Positions 21,272-31,356 of a stretch of 64,000 nt of DNA are shown here, in pieces (positions within the stretch are counted from its first letter, which is position 1; each line of letters opens with the position of its first letter). Location: positions 1 to 64,000 of the forward strand of contig CAKOGP040001113.1 of assembly GCA_933822405.4 (NCBI GenBank). The letters run 5' to 3'. The notes under the pieces are model-generated. The model was given only the letters and a program-made list of their open reading frames with translations. It made no database searches and had not been told where the DNA came from. The position numbers were made by a program, and so were the translations under genes. Origin of the DNA: Cylindrotheca closterium (taxonomy: Eukaryota > Bacillariophyta > Bacillariophyceae > Bacillariales > Bacillariaceae).

Positions 21272-22189
21272 TTAGACGCACACTTGGCAATTTGGAGCAG
21301 GAGCAGTAGCAGCCGTACCAATGCTACTTGTTGTTGTTGTTGTTGGCAATGCTTTCACACCAGCAGTAGAAGCAGAAGCAGCACCATCACCAGCATTTTG
21401 ACCATGACAATGAAAGGCGTCTGCCTCGCCCATGCTGGGTTCCACTGCCGAGAAGCCGCGATTGGTCTCATTCTTGGTTCTGAGCCTCAGGGCATGACTT
21501 ACTTTCTTGTAGGCCGTGGCATAATCGACTTCTTCCCAGGTATCCAAACCGCAGTTTGTGGATTCATCCGAAAAGGATCGAATGAATCTGGCACCTGATT
21601 TTTGGACTTTTTCGAGGACACGTTTGATGATCTTGGTCTTTTGGGCTCGTTTCGATTCAAGGTAGGCTTTTCGGTACTTGTTGACAATCAGGTGAAAGTT
21701 GAGGTTTCCACGGTGATTGACAATGTGAAAACCACGCCCGCAAACAATGTCTGTGGGTTTTGCTTGAATGGTTCGTCGAGGATGATGGTTCGATGATGTG
21801 CTGGTAGTTTTGTTATTGACACGAGTCGCTTTGCGCTGCTGATGATGAGGAGGATTGACAACGGCAGCAGCACTTTTGTGATTGCTCATTCCACCATCAC
21901 GAATTTCCAATAAAGATGATGGAGAAAGTGACATCATAGTGTTAATAGCACCACCATACTGTTGGGGGTATAGCTGTGATTGCGGTTGATATTTGTTACC
22001 GACTGATCCAAAGGGAAACAAAGCACCAACTGACATTGCCTGTCTTGCAATCATGTTTTGTTGCAACAACGATTGCTCGACGAGCTGTGTGCTAAACGCC
22101 GTTCTCAAGAGGTTTGCTTCGGCATTTCTTGCTGCCTGAATACTTTCATCTCTGGTATCGCTGTTGTTGTTGGATAAATACTGACTCAT
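21272..22189 (-). CDS. DUF6824-type protein (1)
   Basis: 305 aa. The Gln/Asn/Ser-rich N-terminal half is followed by the domain at about residues 145-235. It starts with TDIVCGRGFHIVNHRGNLNF and continues with basic helix-forming sequence around KYRKAYLESKRAQKTKIIKR and SGARFI. This is the diatom CGRG...(H/N)xGN...GARF/GGRF layout known as DUF6824. A Thr/Ala-rich tail ends in CQVCV. The domain is basic and compact and these proteins are often assumed to be nuclear regulators, but that is inference. Four other genes in the window carry the same fold (27823, 50983, 60659, 62910). Confidence 0.88.
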   Translation of the reverse strand: MSQYLSNNNSDTRDESIQAARNAEANLLRTAFSTQLVEQSLLQQNMIARQAMSVGALFPFGSVGNKYQPQSQLYPQQYGGAINTMMSLSPSSLLEIRDGGMSNHKSAAAVVNPPHHQQRKATRVNNKTTSTSSNHHPRRTIQAKPTDIVCGRGFHIVNHRGNLNFHLIVNKYRKAYLESKRAQKTKIIKRVLEKVQKSGARFIRSFSDESTNCGLDTWEEVDYATAYKKVSHALRLRTKNETNRGFSAVEPSMGEADAFHCHGQNAGDGAASASTAGVKALPTTTTTSSIGTAATAPAPNCQVCV

Positions 22190-22739
22190 GGTGCAGCTGC
22201 AGTATTGATTGAATACAATGGGACGCTTGGTCTATCGAATTCTCTGCCAGATTGTGTTTGTTGTTGTTGTTGTCGTTGATGTCAGCGTGAAGAAATCGCA
22301 GATCTGCGTACTTGTAATTGCAAACTCGTGTGACATGACGCTGTACGTGTGACAATATGAATAGCTCGTACATGGCATCTGACGTGGATCGAATTGGCGT
22401 GGAACCTTCGTTCGGCGGTACTTTCCTTAAGGTGTTCTACGAGGTCTCTGTGAAAGGTCATTTTGATGTTCCATTTCGTAGCGAAGCACATGCACAAGCC
22501 ACACCTCGAAAAGCCCGGCGCATCTCTGAGAAGGACCTTCAAGCTTTGTTTGGTATCTATTATACCTATGATCCTATTAGGCCCGGCATTCGTTCATTTT
22601 TGAAAATACTGCCGAGCCAGTCGAATTTTGAAACAAAAAACGAGAGGATTCCGCATCTTCATCATCATCAAGTTTCGTTATTGTTGTCATCCTCTACGTT
22701 GGCCTTGAAACAATACAACCTCTTATACAAGAGATAGAG
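22190..22739. other. Divergent promoter region of a DUF6824 gene and the ankyrin-channel gene
   Basis: A 126-codon plus ORF at 22357-22737 ends just before the channel start. It has no recognisable motif and is most likely 5' UTR/promoter sequence. A TTG/GTT-rich tract lies near 22256-22275. Confidence 0.4.
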
Positions 22740-25700
22740 ATGTCTTCACGTCCACCTACACCACCCGGAAGACCGCGCACACCCACCAAACCATTGACTC
22801 CACCACCTCCGTCTTCGTTGGCAGTACAACCACCACCACCACAACTACAAAAAGATGTTCCTACTAGCACAGAACAACAACAACAACAACAACAACAGCC
22901 ATTAGAGAATACCGATACCAAACCACAGTCGACGACAATGGCGAGTAATCAACAAATCCTTCCATCATCTCCATCCGACAAAGGAAGCCTTGGAGAACCT
23001 TCCTCCGCCTCGGATATTACCATGACAAACATCATGACCACGAAGCCGCCATCCACCACCACTACGTCAAAGCCTGCAGCACCAGCAGTAGCTACCAGCA
23101 GCAATCTACCCCCAGCTACTCCTGTTTCACCACCGACAACAATACCAAACAACAACAACAACCGAAACAACCAACACTTTGGCACCTGCGATACTTGTGG
23201 GATTCCCACTCATCGAAACCGTGGAATGCTTGGTTTGTGGAAAAAAGATGTCTTTACCAATGAACAAGTCTATCAAGGAACTTGCATTCGATGTCATGGA
23301 GAATTGGTACCACCAAATGTATTTCTAGAATGGTATCTGCAAAAGCGAAGAACATCCTCCCGCAATAAGAACGATCCAAAGAGCAGCAGCATCAGTGGTG
23401 GTGGACCATCACCACAGGATGATGCTCTTCCAACAACAACAACGACGACGACGAATTTCAACACGCCAGCACCCTCTGGTCTCACGACGATATCCAATCC
23501 GACCCCAGGAATGCCCAACAATATCCCTGGAACATTAATGTTCCAGCAGACTCCATCTCCTTCTTCGGCTACGACACCAGGAGGATGGTCCAGCATTCAA
23601 GTTTCGGCGAGCAGTGGAGAAAGCACCCGCGTTTACGAACAAGGCTTTCAACGACCCAAAAAGAAAATGGCAAAGAATAGTCCCAACAATAAGGGCACAT
23701 CCCAACGATTTTCGTTTGCGGGGATTGAAAATGCCGACAGTCCTACCGAACAAAAGGCGTTGCGAGCAAAATACGACCGGGTATTTCAATTGTTGCAGTC
23801 CTGTCGGACCGATCTCTATCGACCGACCACGGACGAATTGGATCGATTGCGATTGACCGAAGAAGATTGGAGAAGCATTGTACTAATATCGAATATCGAT
23901 GTGGGATGTCGACTATTGCATTGGGCACTAGTCTTCAAGGCACCCTATCCCACCATTCGATTTTTGTTGCAACGAGACGTGGAAAGTAGTTGGACGGTAC
24001 AACATGCCGATACTTTGGGAAGTTTGCCTCTGCATTATGCCTGTCGCTATGGGGCTCCCTTGGAAGTCTTTGAACTACTACTAAGAGAAGATCAAGGAGA
24101 CGAAAAGAAGACCATTATTCATGTTGACAAACAAGGATGGATGCCACTTCACGTTGCCTGCCAATTTAATTGCAACACCAACATCATCAAACTTCTTCTG
24201 GATCAAGATCCACAACAAAAGGAGAAACGATCCGTCACACATCGGGACAACCAACAGTATTTGCCAATTCATTTGGCACTGGAGCGAAACGTTCCTACCA
24301 AAACGTTGGAATTGTTATTGACGGCAGACACGCAGCGAAAAACCATACACGGTCCGAGTCCATCGGGGTTCACCACGATTGCAGACTTTGCCATGAAATA
24401 TGATTACCAATCCTTACTTTCCGAAAATAGTACAAAACTGTTGAATTTTGTGGTGGATGAAATGAATATTCATACGGCGTGCCGATTTGGTGTTCCGCTC
24501 GAGACGATCAAGCTTCTGCTGGATATGGATTCCAATCAGAGCATTTACAAGATTGATGAAGATGAGAACCTCCCACTTCACTGTGCCTTGGATGGAACGG
24601 CAGCTCTGGACGTCATTCGACACTTGATTCGAATGGACACCTCCAAGTCTACGCTCCATCAAAAGAACAAGGATGGATCGACACCGCTATTGAAGATTGC
24701 TCTAAGAGAAGATGCAATGGCGATACTGTCTGGATTTCCATCACTCATTCAGGAAGCGGAAGCCATAAGTATCGTCGAAGAAATGAACCTGGCTGTCAAG
24801 ATGAAGGTCGATGTTAGTTTGGAACTACAAATGAAACACACCAAGCTTGTCAATACAATTTGGCAGAGAAGAGACTTTGAGAACCGACCATCTATCGCAG
24901 AATTGACCAGCCTCGGCTATTCGGAAGAATTCTGGAGGCGAGTGGTTTTGATTGAAGACGAAGACACTGGATGGTTGCCACTGCATTGGGCGCTGGCCTT
25001 TGGAGCACCGCCTTCGACTATTGGCTTTTTGCTGGAAAAGGATTATGAACAGCATAGCATTCGTCATGGCAATCTATCAGGAAGCTTGCCTATTCACTTT
25101 GCTTGCCTACATGGAGCACCATACGATATAATCCAAGGCCTTCTTGATAAGGATGTTACCCGCAGCACGATTCATGAAAAGAACAATGCTGGCAAGCGAC
25201 CACTAGACTTGTTGCCGAGGAATTCCGATATCATTGCCAACCTTGTCAAGGATGCTCGGACAATGGATATGCAACCGGAGACTCTAGACTTTTTCTTCCA
25301 ATCCGCCCCACCCTCATTGTTAAAAAGGGCCATCATGGATACCTTGGAGAGTGGCACGGGAGGCACCAGTCCGCTCGAGTGGATGAACTACGGTTTTTGT
25401 CAGGATTCTGCCATGATCTCAATTATGCTGGAATTCTACTTGCTGATAACTTGGATTGCTGCATTTGTGTATGCGTCCGTGTGCTACTTGCTGGATGGGT
25501 ACTTGCCGGAATCTCTTGGAATCATGCTACCCATCCTTACTGTCTTGGTTCTAACAGTCAAATTCCGGTGTGCGTACAATTCTGACGATTTTGACTCGTT
25601 CTTTTCCAATATCAAGAATGTTTGGAACTTTTGTGCCATTGCTCTGGTGTTTGCCTCTGCTATTGCGCTGAACTCGGCGACACCCAAACATGATTGGCGT

Positions 25701-26699
25701 CCGCTGATAATTGCCACTGGAACCTTTCAAATTGGTACTCTTCTGATATCCTTGAAACGAACTTTCTACTCGCTCTCAACACTTTTGGGAGCCGTCTATC
25801 AGGTAAGACACGAGACTTTTTGATCTTTGACGTGAGTGACACTGTCATGCAATAGTTCTGATACATTCATTTTCCTTTGAATTCAGAGCTTTTGGAAGCT
25901 GGTTCCATTCTTTTTCATCACGGGAATTGTCATTGTGGCATTCGCATTCTTTTTCTTCGTCAATCGCTACAATACGGACTTGGATATCGATTTGGAGCAT
26001 CAGACTCTGGTTGGATCCTTGACTTTTGTATTTCACATCATTGTTGGAAGACCTGACGAGACCTTGGATTGGCTGGATGCGACCTTTTCGATTCTGACGA
26101 TACTAGTTCTTTTGAACGTTGCGATTGCTATTGTCACTCAGAACTGGCAGGTATCAACTTCGAGAGCGTCAAACCAATTTTGGGTCGACCGCCTAGACGC
26201 CATCATAGAATACCGAAGCCGTGGGACTCCATCTCCGAACCCAGCAAATAGGCTGTGGGAACATGTTACCGCTTCCTTTCATGATGGTCGCCAGCACGAG
26301 TCTCTGTTTGACAAGTCGCGATTCTGCATCCTTTACCTTGACTTCTTTCTGGTTGGTCTGGCAACTTGTGGATACCTATGGCCACAAGAGATTCGAAGGG
26401 ACCTTTTCTATGCTCCTCTGAACCTCGGATCCACTGATGGGAACCAAGAAATGGATTTGGTTGCAATGCTAGAACGAAAGATTCAGTTGCTGGAAGAGAA
26501 CATGGAGTGGAATCAACGGTTGATGGATAGGAAAATGCATGAAGAGTTTGATGATCTGAAGTCGCTCCTTGTAGGCCTTCAAGATAACAGCGCCAAAAAG
26601 CCCTCGAAGTTATCAGGTAGCGGCAACTCTGCTCGCGTAGACATGTCCGGAAAGCCACAACCGTTTCCACCAACCGAAATATTAGTAGCCAAGGCCTAA
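22740..26699 (+). CDS. Ankyrin-repeat six-TM cation-channel-like protein (TRP-like)
   Basis: Two exons, 22740-25802 and 25887-26699, with an 84-nt phase-0 intron (CAG|GTAAGA ... TTCAG|AGC); 1291 aa. Order: Pro/Thr/Gln-rich N terminus; a zinc-ribbon-like module at about 150-185 (C-x2-C ... C-x2-C, CDTCG and CIRCHGEL); a linker; two blocks of ankyrin repeats (about 380-620 and 740-830; for example LPLHYACRYGAPLEVFELLL and MPLHVACQFN). A TM module spans about 885-1105. It has S1-S4-like helices without a regular Arg series, an S4-S5-like segment crossing the splice site (LGAVYQ|SFWKLVPFFF), a pore-loop-like TFVFHIIVGRPDE and an S6-like LLNVAIAIVTQNW. A C-terminal coiled coil spans about 1208-1245. 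This is the TRP/ankyrin layout; ion selectivity and gating are unknown. Probably plasma or endomembrane. Confidence 0.85.
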
Positions 26700-26807
26700 A
26701 TGAAAGGCATTAGGGCGGTTACTGCTCATTTTATCATTAGTGCAAGCTTAATTTTGCTCAAGACTAGTGTTTTGGAAGCAAATATGTTATGTGTCAACAG
26801 TCCCCCC

Positions 26808-26850
26808 CTTGACGAGTTCTGTTTCTCATCTCTTGACGAGTTCTGTTTCT
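26808..26850. repeat. Tandem 19-bp duplication in the 3' gap
   Basis: CTTGACGAGTTCTGTTTCT occurs at 26808-26826 and again at 26832-26850, in the short gap between the channel gene and the convergent gene at 26909. It is probably a recent slippage duplication. Confidence 0.85.
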
Positions 26851-26908
26851 GAACTCGGCACTGTATAGTCAGACATTGATGTGGTCTAAACATAACTATG
26901 ACATTTTT

Positions 26909-27328
26909 TTAAAACAGGAATCCCACCGGGCTATCCTTGACAAAGTCAGGGACAATGTGGAAAAGATCATCAGCGAGCAAGACCAATGGCCATCCAAACA
27001 AAAAGTAGGCCCAGAATGACATTTTCAAAGGATTGGTGTTTGCAACCATGGCAGGATCGACCCATTTCACTTCCTTGATTTCTCCAGCTCGTCCATAGTT
27101 TCTAGCAATATTTGATTCATCAATGGTGGTTGCTTCCATTGGTTCTGCCGAAGCGCTCGCCCCTTCAGCAACTTCTTCCAAAGGATCGGAGGACATGAAA
27201 ATCTGTGACGATGAAGAAACTGCTGACGAAACTCCTCCCATTACAAAATATGATTTTGGGGATGTGAATGCGGCGACGGTTGTCAAGCAAAGAAGCATAA
27301 CAAACAGTGTAATAGCAGGTCGAGTCAT
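26909..27328 (-). CDS. Plastid-targeted small membrane protein
   Basis: 139 aa from the Met at 27328, chosen over the open-frame start at 27454 because it directly precedes a signal peptide (MTRPAITLFVMLLCLTTVAA). The cleavage context VAA|FTSP carries the Phe typical of diatom bipartite plastid presequences, followed by a Ser-rich transit-like stretch. The mature part is acidic and then has the conserved-looking block EIKEVKWVDPAMVANTNPLK, one TM helix (MSFWAYFLFGWPLVLLADDL) and a short hydrophobic C terminus. A thylakoid or plastid-envelope single-span protein is likely. It lacks the ERxNGRxAM motif of light-harvesting-like proteins. Function unknown; a minor photosystem subunit is one possibility that would need structural comparison. 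Confidence 0.8.
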   Translation of the reverse strand: MTRPAITLFVMLLCLTTVAAFTSPKSYFVMGGVSSAVSSSSQIFMSSDPLEEVAEGASASAEPMEATTIDESNIARNYGRAGEIKEVKWVDPAMVANTNPLKMSFWAYFLFGWPLVLLADDLFHIVPDFVKDSPVGFLF

Positions 27329-27822
27329 ATTGGTAGTGCTTGATTGTTGGTATGGGTGATGTGTTTTTGAGAGTGAGAGTTCATCTATAAGATCCGAAAG
27401 TTGAAGTTTGGATATTTCAGATGCTAGCGATGTAAGGGACAGGTATAGTCTCATTTTGACGTTCTATCTCAACCGGACCGCGTCAGTCGTGATACGCATG
27501 CAGGATCAAAGTTTTATTAAAATTGTATGCAATGTTTTGATACCCCCCCGCGTTAATTCGAATTCAACGTCAAGCAGGATGTGCACCGATAGAGCGAAAG
27601 GGTAGAAATCCTCCATGCAAATTTCGTGAAAAAATCCTGCATAAAGCCATTCGAGGTGGCAAAGAGCTTCTGCTTTTACTTTTCATTTAACGATACAGAT
27701 CCCAAAGAAGGCGATAATGTTTAAGGAGTAGTTCTTGAGGCTTCTCAAAGCCTCAAATTCCCAACGAGTCCAATAATTGTTGCAGGATAATTGTGTCGTC
27801 GAACAAGATGCTTTAAATCTCT
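27329..27822. other. Divergent promoter region
   Basis: The upstream region of the plastid-targeted gene (-) and the DUF6824 gene (+). A minus-strand TATA-like element lies near 27385-27392. There is a poly-C run near 27544. No gene seen. Confidence 0.4.
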
Positions 27823-28776
27823 ATGCAGAAAAGGGATATTGTGTGGAAAGACAAATCTTGGCTCACAAAACCTAACCTCACAACCCACGTGGTGCCTGAA
27901 ACCCTCAAAACCATGTGCTCGCCACAAGCTAATCCTCCAAGCAACGACTCCATCACAAACGCAACTCCTCTTGTTGGGCTTCCGACGGATGTTGATATCG
28001 TTTGCGGACGTGGACGTGGTGTTTGGTCTCATCCAGGAAATCTCAAGTTCAAACTTCTGATCGAATGTAACCTTCCAGCCTACTCACAAGCAGTCCGACG
28101 AAAGGAGAAATCACTCATCATTAACCACGTTTTGCACACCATGATCCTAACTGGTGCACGCTTTGTCAAGCAACAACGCAACGTTTGGTATGCCCTCGAT
28201 GAAAAGGAGGCCCGTGAAAAAACAGCACACGCCATGAGAGATTTCTCCAAGCGACGGAGACAAGACCAAGATCCGCAGAAAACCAATAACAAGAAGAGGA
28301 AACGAATAAAAAAAGCACAGGCCCCTACTATCGCCGTCGCTAAACCAGATTGGACCAACTTTCAGACATCCGCCCCTACTACTTTCGTTAAACGATCGTT
28401 CAGCGAGCCTCAAACAACTCTATCAAGGAGCCTTCTCGACTTCAAGATGTCCTCATACGATGACAAAGAAGAGAGCGCTGCTACTCTTCCTCATCCCTCC
28501 CTTCCAAAGTCGAAGTCTCTTTCTGATCTTTACAAATCATTTGACATGGAACCTAGAGCCGTCTTTTCAACAAACACTACGCCATATCATCTTCATGCTC
28601 GTCTGCCAACACGAATCGATCGAGATGATGAGCGACTGCAGCTGTTCCACATGGAAACTACAGACCCACTACAAAATCTATTCGGAAGCGCTGCTACTGA
28701 TGAACCGAATTTGAGTCTCAAGTCTTCGGTGCTTGATGAATCATCTGAGAATTTCAACCTTCCGGATTTCTGCTGA
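27823..28776 (+). CDS. DUF6824-type protein (2)
   Basis: 317 aa. The domain is at about residues 55-150: DVDIVCGRGRGVWSHPGNLK, then VLHTMILTGARFVKQ and a helix ending in KTAHAMRDFSKRRR. A basic cluster (KKRKRIKKAQ) follows and is a good NLS candidate. The C-terminal half is Ser/Thr/Pro-rich and acidic with short SRSLLDF and KSKSLSDL motifs. The architecture (N-terminal domain, NLS, acidic tail) suits a transcription-associated protein, but DNA binding is not shown by the sequence. An internal Met (residue 31) is an alternative start. Confidence 0.88.
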   Translation: MQKRDIVWKDKSWLTKPNLTTHVVPETLKTMCSPQANPPSNDSITNATPLVGLPTDVDIVCGRGRGVWSHPGNLKFKLLIECNLPAYSQAVRRKEKSLIINHVLHTMILTGARFVKQQRNVWYALDEKEAREKTAHAMRDFSKRRRQDQDPQKTNNKKRKRIKKAQAPTIAVAKPDWTNFQTSAPTTFVKRSFSEPQTTLSRSLLDFKMSSYDDKEESAATLPHPSLPKSKSLSDLYKSFDMEPRAVFSTNTTPYHLHARLPTRIDRDDERLQLFHMETTDPLQNLFGSAATDEPNLSLKSSVLDESSENFNLPDFC

Positions 28777-29265
28777 TGATTCTGTTGCCTCTTTACAGTT
28801 TTGCTCTTGGATAAAAAAAAGTTATGACAATTTACACAGTTGTTCAGGCAGCATTTACTATTTTAATATATGTACTACCGGTTACCGGTAGTGATCCTCT
28901 GATCAATACTTAGCCATGCAGATTTTTCCACTAGTATTTGATCGCGGTTCTTTCCACCATTGATTGTGTTCGACCACTTCGTAGCATCATCATAAACCGT
29001 ACATCATTACGCGTTACCCCCCATGCTTAGCTATAAGACGACTTCCCCAGTCGCAAAAAATCAAATGTTCCCCGGATTTAATACTGACAGGGCACCATGG
29101 AAATTTACAAGAAACTTCTTCTCATGGACTAGTACCAAGCTACTACTGGTGCCGCCTCAGCCACTCCACCGCCAACTCGGTTCATTACTCTAAATGCTGC
29201 AGTCTCATCATGCAGAACCGATGACAAAAGGCGTCATAGGCTACACCAACCATCATATTCTAGTT
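28777..29265. other. Intergenic region with a TACCGGT palindrome
   Basis: Both flanking genes end here or start away from it (convergent 3' ends). ACTACCGGTTACCGGTAGT at about 28873-28891 is a perfect palindrome, one of many TACCGGTA/GGTACC elements in the gaps of this window. No gene seen. Confidence 0.5.
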
Positions 29266-29997
29266 TCAGCGGACCTGTCGATATAGTCTCCCCCTTCTTA
29301 AGTTTCCAACATTTTCTTTCTTAAGACTCTCTGACATCTCCAGACAAAACTTGATGATCTTCTCTTCGAGATCATCAAAAGTAGAGCTCGTGACTTGGTG
29401 GACATTCTCTTCTTGTTCTTTTGTAATCGTTTGACTGGTCGCTTTCATGATACAGTTGAAGATGCTATTGTAGGATTCCTCGATTGGTTGAACGTAGTGC
29501 TCCAGGAATACATTCGGGTTATTTGGAATGCCGTTGTATATCAGCCAAAGTTCATATGAATACTTCTCCATCATAGCATCAATAATTCGAAGCTGCCGTG
29601 CTGCTGATTCCTTCTTACCAAAGTACATTTCCACCTCAGCCTTGTAGCGAATCTTGTTGCGTCGCCAAACTCTCAGAGCTTCCTCAAAACGCTGCCAGTT
29701 TTCTTGGTCATCCCGCAGTAGATCTGGCGAAAAAATTCCGGCTGGACGTGATTTGCGCCATGCGATGTTCCAGGCACTGTATTTCATGAGGGAAAACAGA
29801 TTCTCCATATCTGACATGGTATTCTCATACGTTACCCTCGCATGCTGAAGCTCTTCCGTTCGATTGCTTTGTCCCTGAGTTCGTCTTGTCACTAAGTGTT
29901 GGTAGTAAAACGTATTGATTCCAACTAAGAACCCAATTATGACTGGAAGAGCAACAAACTGAAGTATTGTTTGGACGATTTCATCTTCCACAACCAT
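29266..29997 (-). CDS. Hypothetical single-TM, mostly helical protein
   Basis: 243 aa, ATG at 29997. An N-terminal TM anchor (ILQFVALPVIIGFLVGINTF, about 11-30) is followed by a basic stretch. About 200 residues of helix-rich sequence follow, with conserved-looking Trp/Tyr-containing segments (YSAWNIAWRKSRPAGIF, WQRFEEALRVWRRNKIRYKA, YSYELWLIYNG). The C terminus is basic (NLRRGRLYRQVR). There is no cleavable signal, so probably a signal-anchor or tail-in membrane protein facing the cytosol. I do not recognise the family. Confidence 0.72.
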   Translation of the reverse strand: MVVEDEIVQTILQFVALPVIIGFLVGINTFYYQHLVTRRTQGQSNRTEELQHARVTYENTMSDMENLFSLMKYSAWNIAWRKSRPAGIFSPDLLRDDQENWQRFEEALRVWRRNKIRYKAEVEMYFGKKESAARQLRIIDAMMEKYSYELWLIYNGIPNNPNVFLEHYVQPIEESYNSIFNCIMKATSQTITKEQEENVHQVTSSTFDDLEEKIIKFCLEMSESLKKENVGNLRRGRLYRQVR

Positions 29998-30438
29998 GCT
30001 AACGTTCGCCGGTTCAACAAGAAGAAGGCAAAGTCGACAGTGAAGCGTTCTTGGGTCTAGCTATTGTCACTGATACTGAGGATTTATGTTGTAAAATCCG
30101 CTTGTGTATCTTGTTGTTGTTTTTATCAGCAAGCACCGCTGGTTTGATGGCGATGACACTGCTGCTTTGATTTGACGGAAGCAGTAAGAAATCTGAAAAT
30201 CTCAAAATTGGAGTTGACTTGATCTACACGACTGCCTGGATGCCGTATACGGATCTTTGTGGCGAGTTGGCCAGGTAAAACGACTAACCAAACGATCGCG
30301 CGAAAATCTGAAGTTGAATCCGTCACAATAATATCGTTCTTCCATCGAATATGTACATGTATCATCCACTTCGCTAAAAGTTCGACACACATCCATATGC
30401 CATTGCTCTCTCCATTGATATCAAAAGTTGCCATCCAT
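29998..30438. other. Divergent promoter region
   Basis: Shared upstream region of the genes at 29997 (-) and 30439 (+). The plus frame is open from 30259, but its first 60 residues look non-coding. Nothing else seen. Confidence 0.4.
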
Positions 30439-30978
30439 ATGTCTTCGCAAGAGCTGCAGCCTTACCCCCTTTCAAAGACTTCTTCTTGCGCCAGTGCTAC
30501 TATGTTCAACATTCTTCGTACGGCCAGCACCACCACAAGCCATCAAACCCCTTGGACTACTGCAGAGGTGGATGAAAGTGTCTCTCCCTCCCGCAATGAC
30601 CGAGTTACAAATCTGAGACCAAGACGAGTAACCTTCAAGCCGACAGTGACGGTGCGCAGCATACCTCATTTCAATCGATATCCTCAAAGCATGAAGAAGA
30701 AAATATGGAATTCCTCGGCTGAAATCTATTGGAATGCTCGACGAAACAAAATTGAATTCAAAGCGGAAGGTTGTGATTGGAGAAACGTTGTGACAGAAGA
30801 TCAAATGCATGTCGATGTGGCCATGGGGGAACTGATACATCCTTGTCATGTCTCTTCTTCAAGTACGCAGCAGCACCAGCACGAAGTTCTTGAAGCTTCT
30901 GGTGCTGGTGGGGGTGTGGTGAGGACAACATTGTTTCCGACCACCCGTAAAGTACAAGGGGAACTGATATTGTGCTAA
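30439..30978 (+). CDS. Small protein with a diatom RRVTF...V.V..IP / DWRN motif
   Basis: About 179 aa from the Met at 30439; the frame is open from 30259 and a later Met (MFNILRT) is also possible. The central block, about residues 60-125, contains RPRRVTFKPTVTVRSIPHFN, KKKIWNSSAEIYWNARRNKI and EFKAEGCDWRNVVTEDQM. This layout (a basic strand pair, a Trp-containing helix, then an 'AEG.DWRN' block) recurs in many uncharacterised diatom proteins as I know them; function unknown. The tail is Ser/Gly-rich. There is no signal peptide in the preferred start. Confidence 0.7.
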   Translation: MSSQELQPYPLSKTSSCASATMFNILRTASTTTSHQTPWTTAEVDESVSPSRNDRVTNLRPRRVTFKPTVTVRSIPHFNRYPQSMKKKIWNSSAEIYWNARRNKIEFKAEGCDWRNVVTEDQMHVDVAMGELIHPCHVSSSSTQQHQHEVLEASGAGGGVVRTTLFPTTRKVQGELILC

Positions 30979-31356
30979 CGATCGGATCTTTTAATGCTAG
31001 CCCGTATGCATCCGGGTTTATCTGTACATACAAAAAGAAGCAACAATGTGAATTCCAATACATTATTCATACGCTATGGAAAGGATGCAATTAGTTTTGT
31101 GCCCTTCAATACTATGAAAGATAGTCTCATGAGTCGTGTCATGAGTCACAAAGAGACGGTCAACGATATATAAGAAGTGACTGATCATCAATTCTAAACC
31201 TAAATCAGCTGTAGATGGCCGATTTTGGCTTCTTCACGCGTCTAACTGGCAGAAGTAAACTGCAGATCAAGAAGGCGTGTCCCTCTGGGATGATGATTGA
31301 TTCATAGCTAGCAGTCTCTTGTTGCTAAATATTATTGAGTGAATATTGAAGTGCAT
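30979..31356. other. Convergent 3' gap
   Basis: 378 bp between two convergent genes. A short direct repeat, ATGAGTCGTGTC/ATGAGTCACAAA, lies near 31129-31150. No ORF of note. Confidence 0.5.

Noticed and set aside
22357..22737. 126-codon plus ORF just before the channel gene
   Set aside because: Ends immediately before the channel ATG in another frame; most likely 5' UTR. No motif seen.
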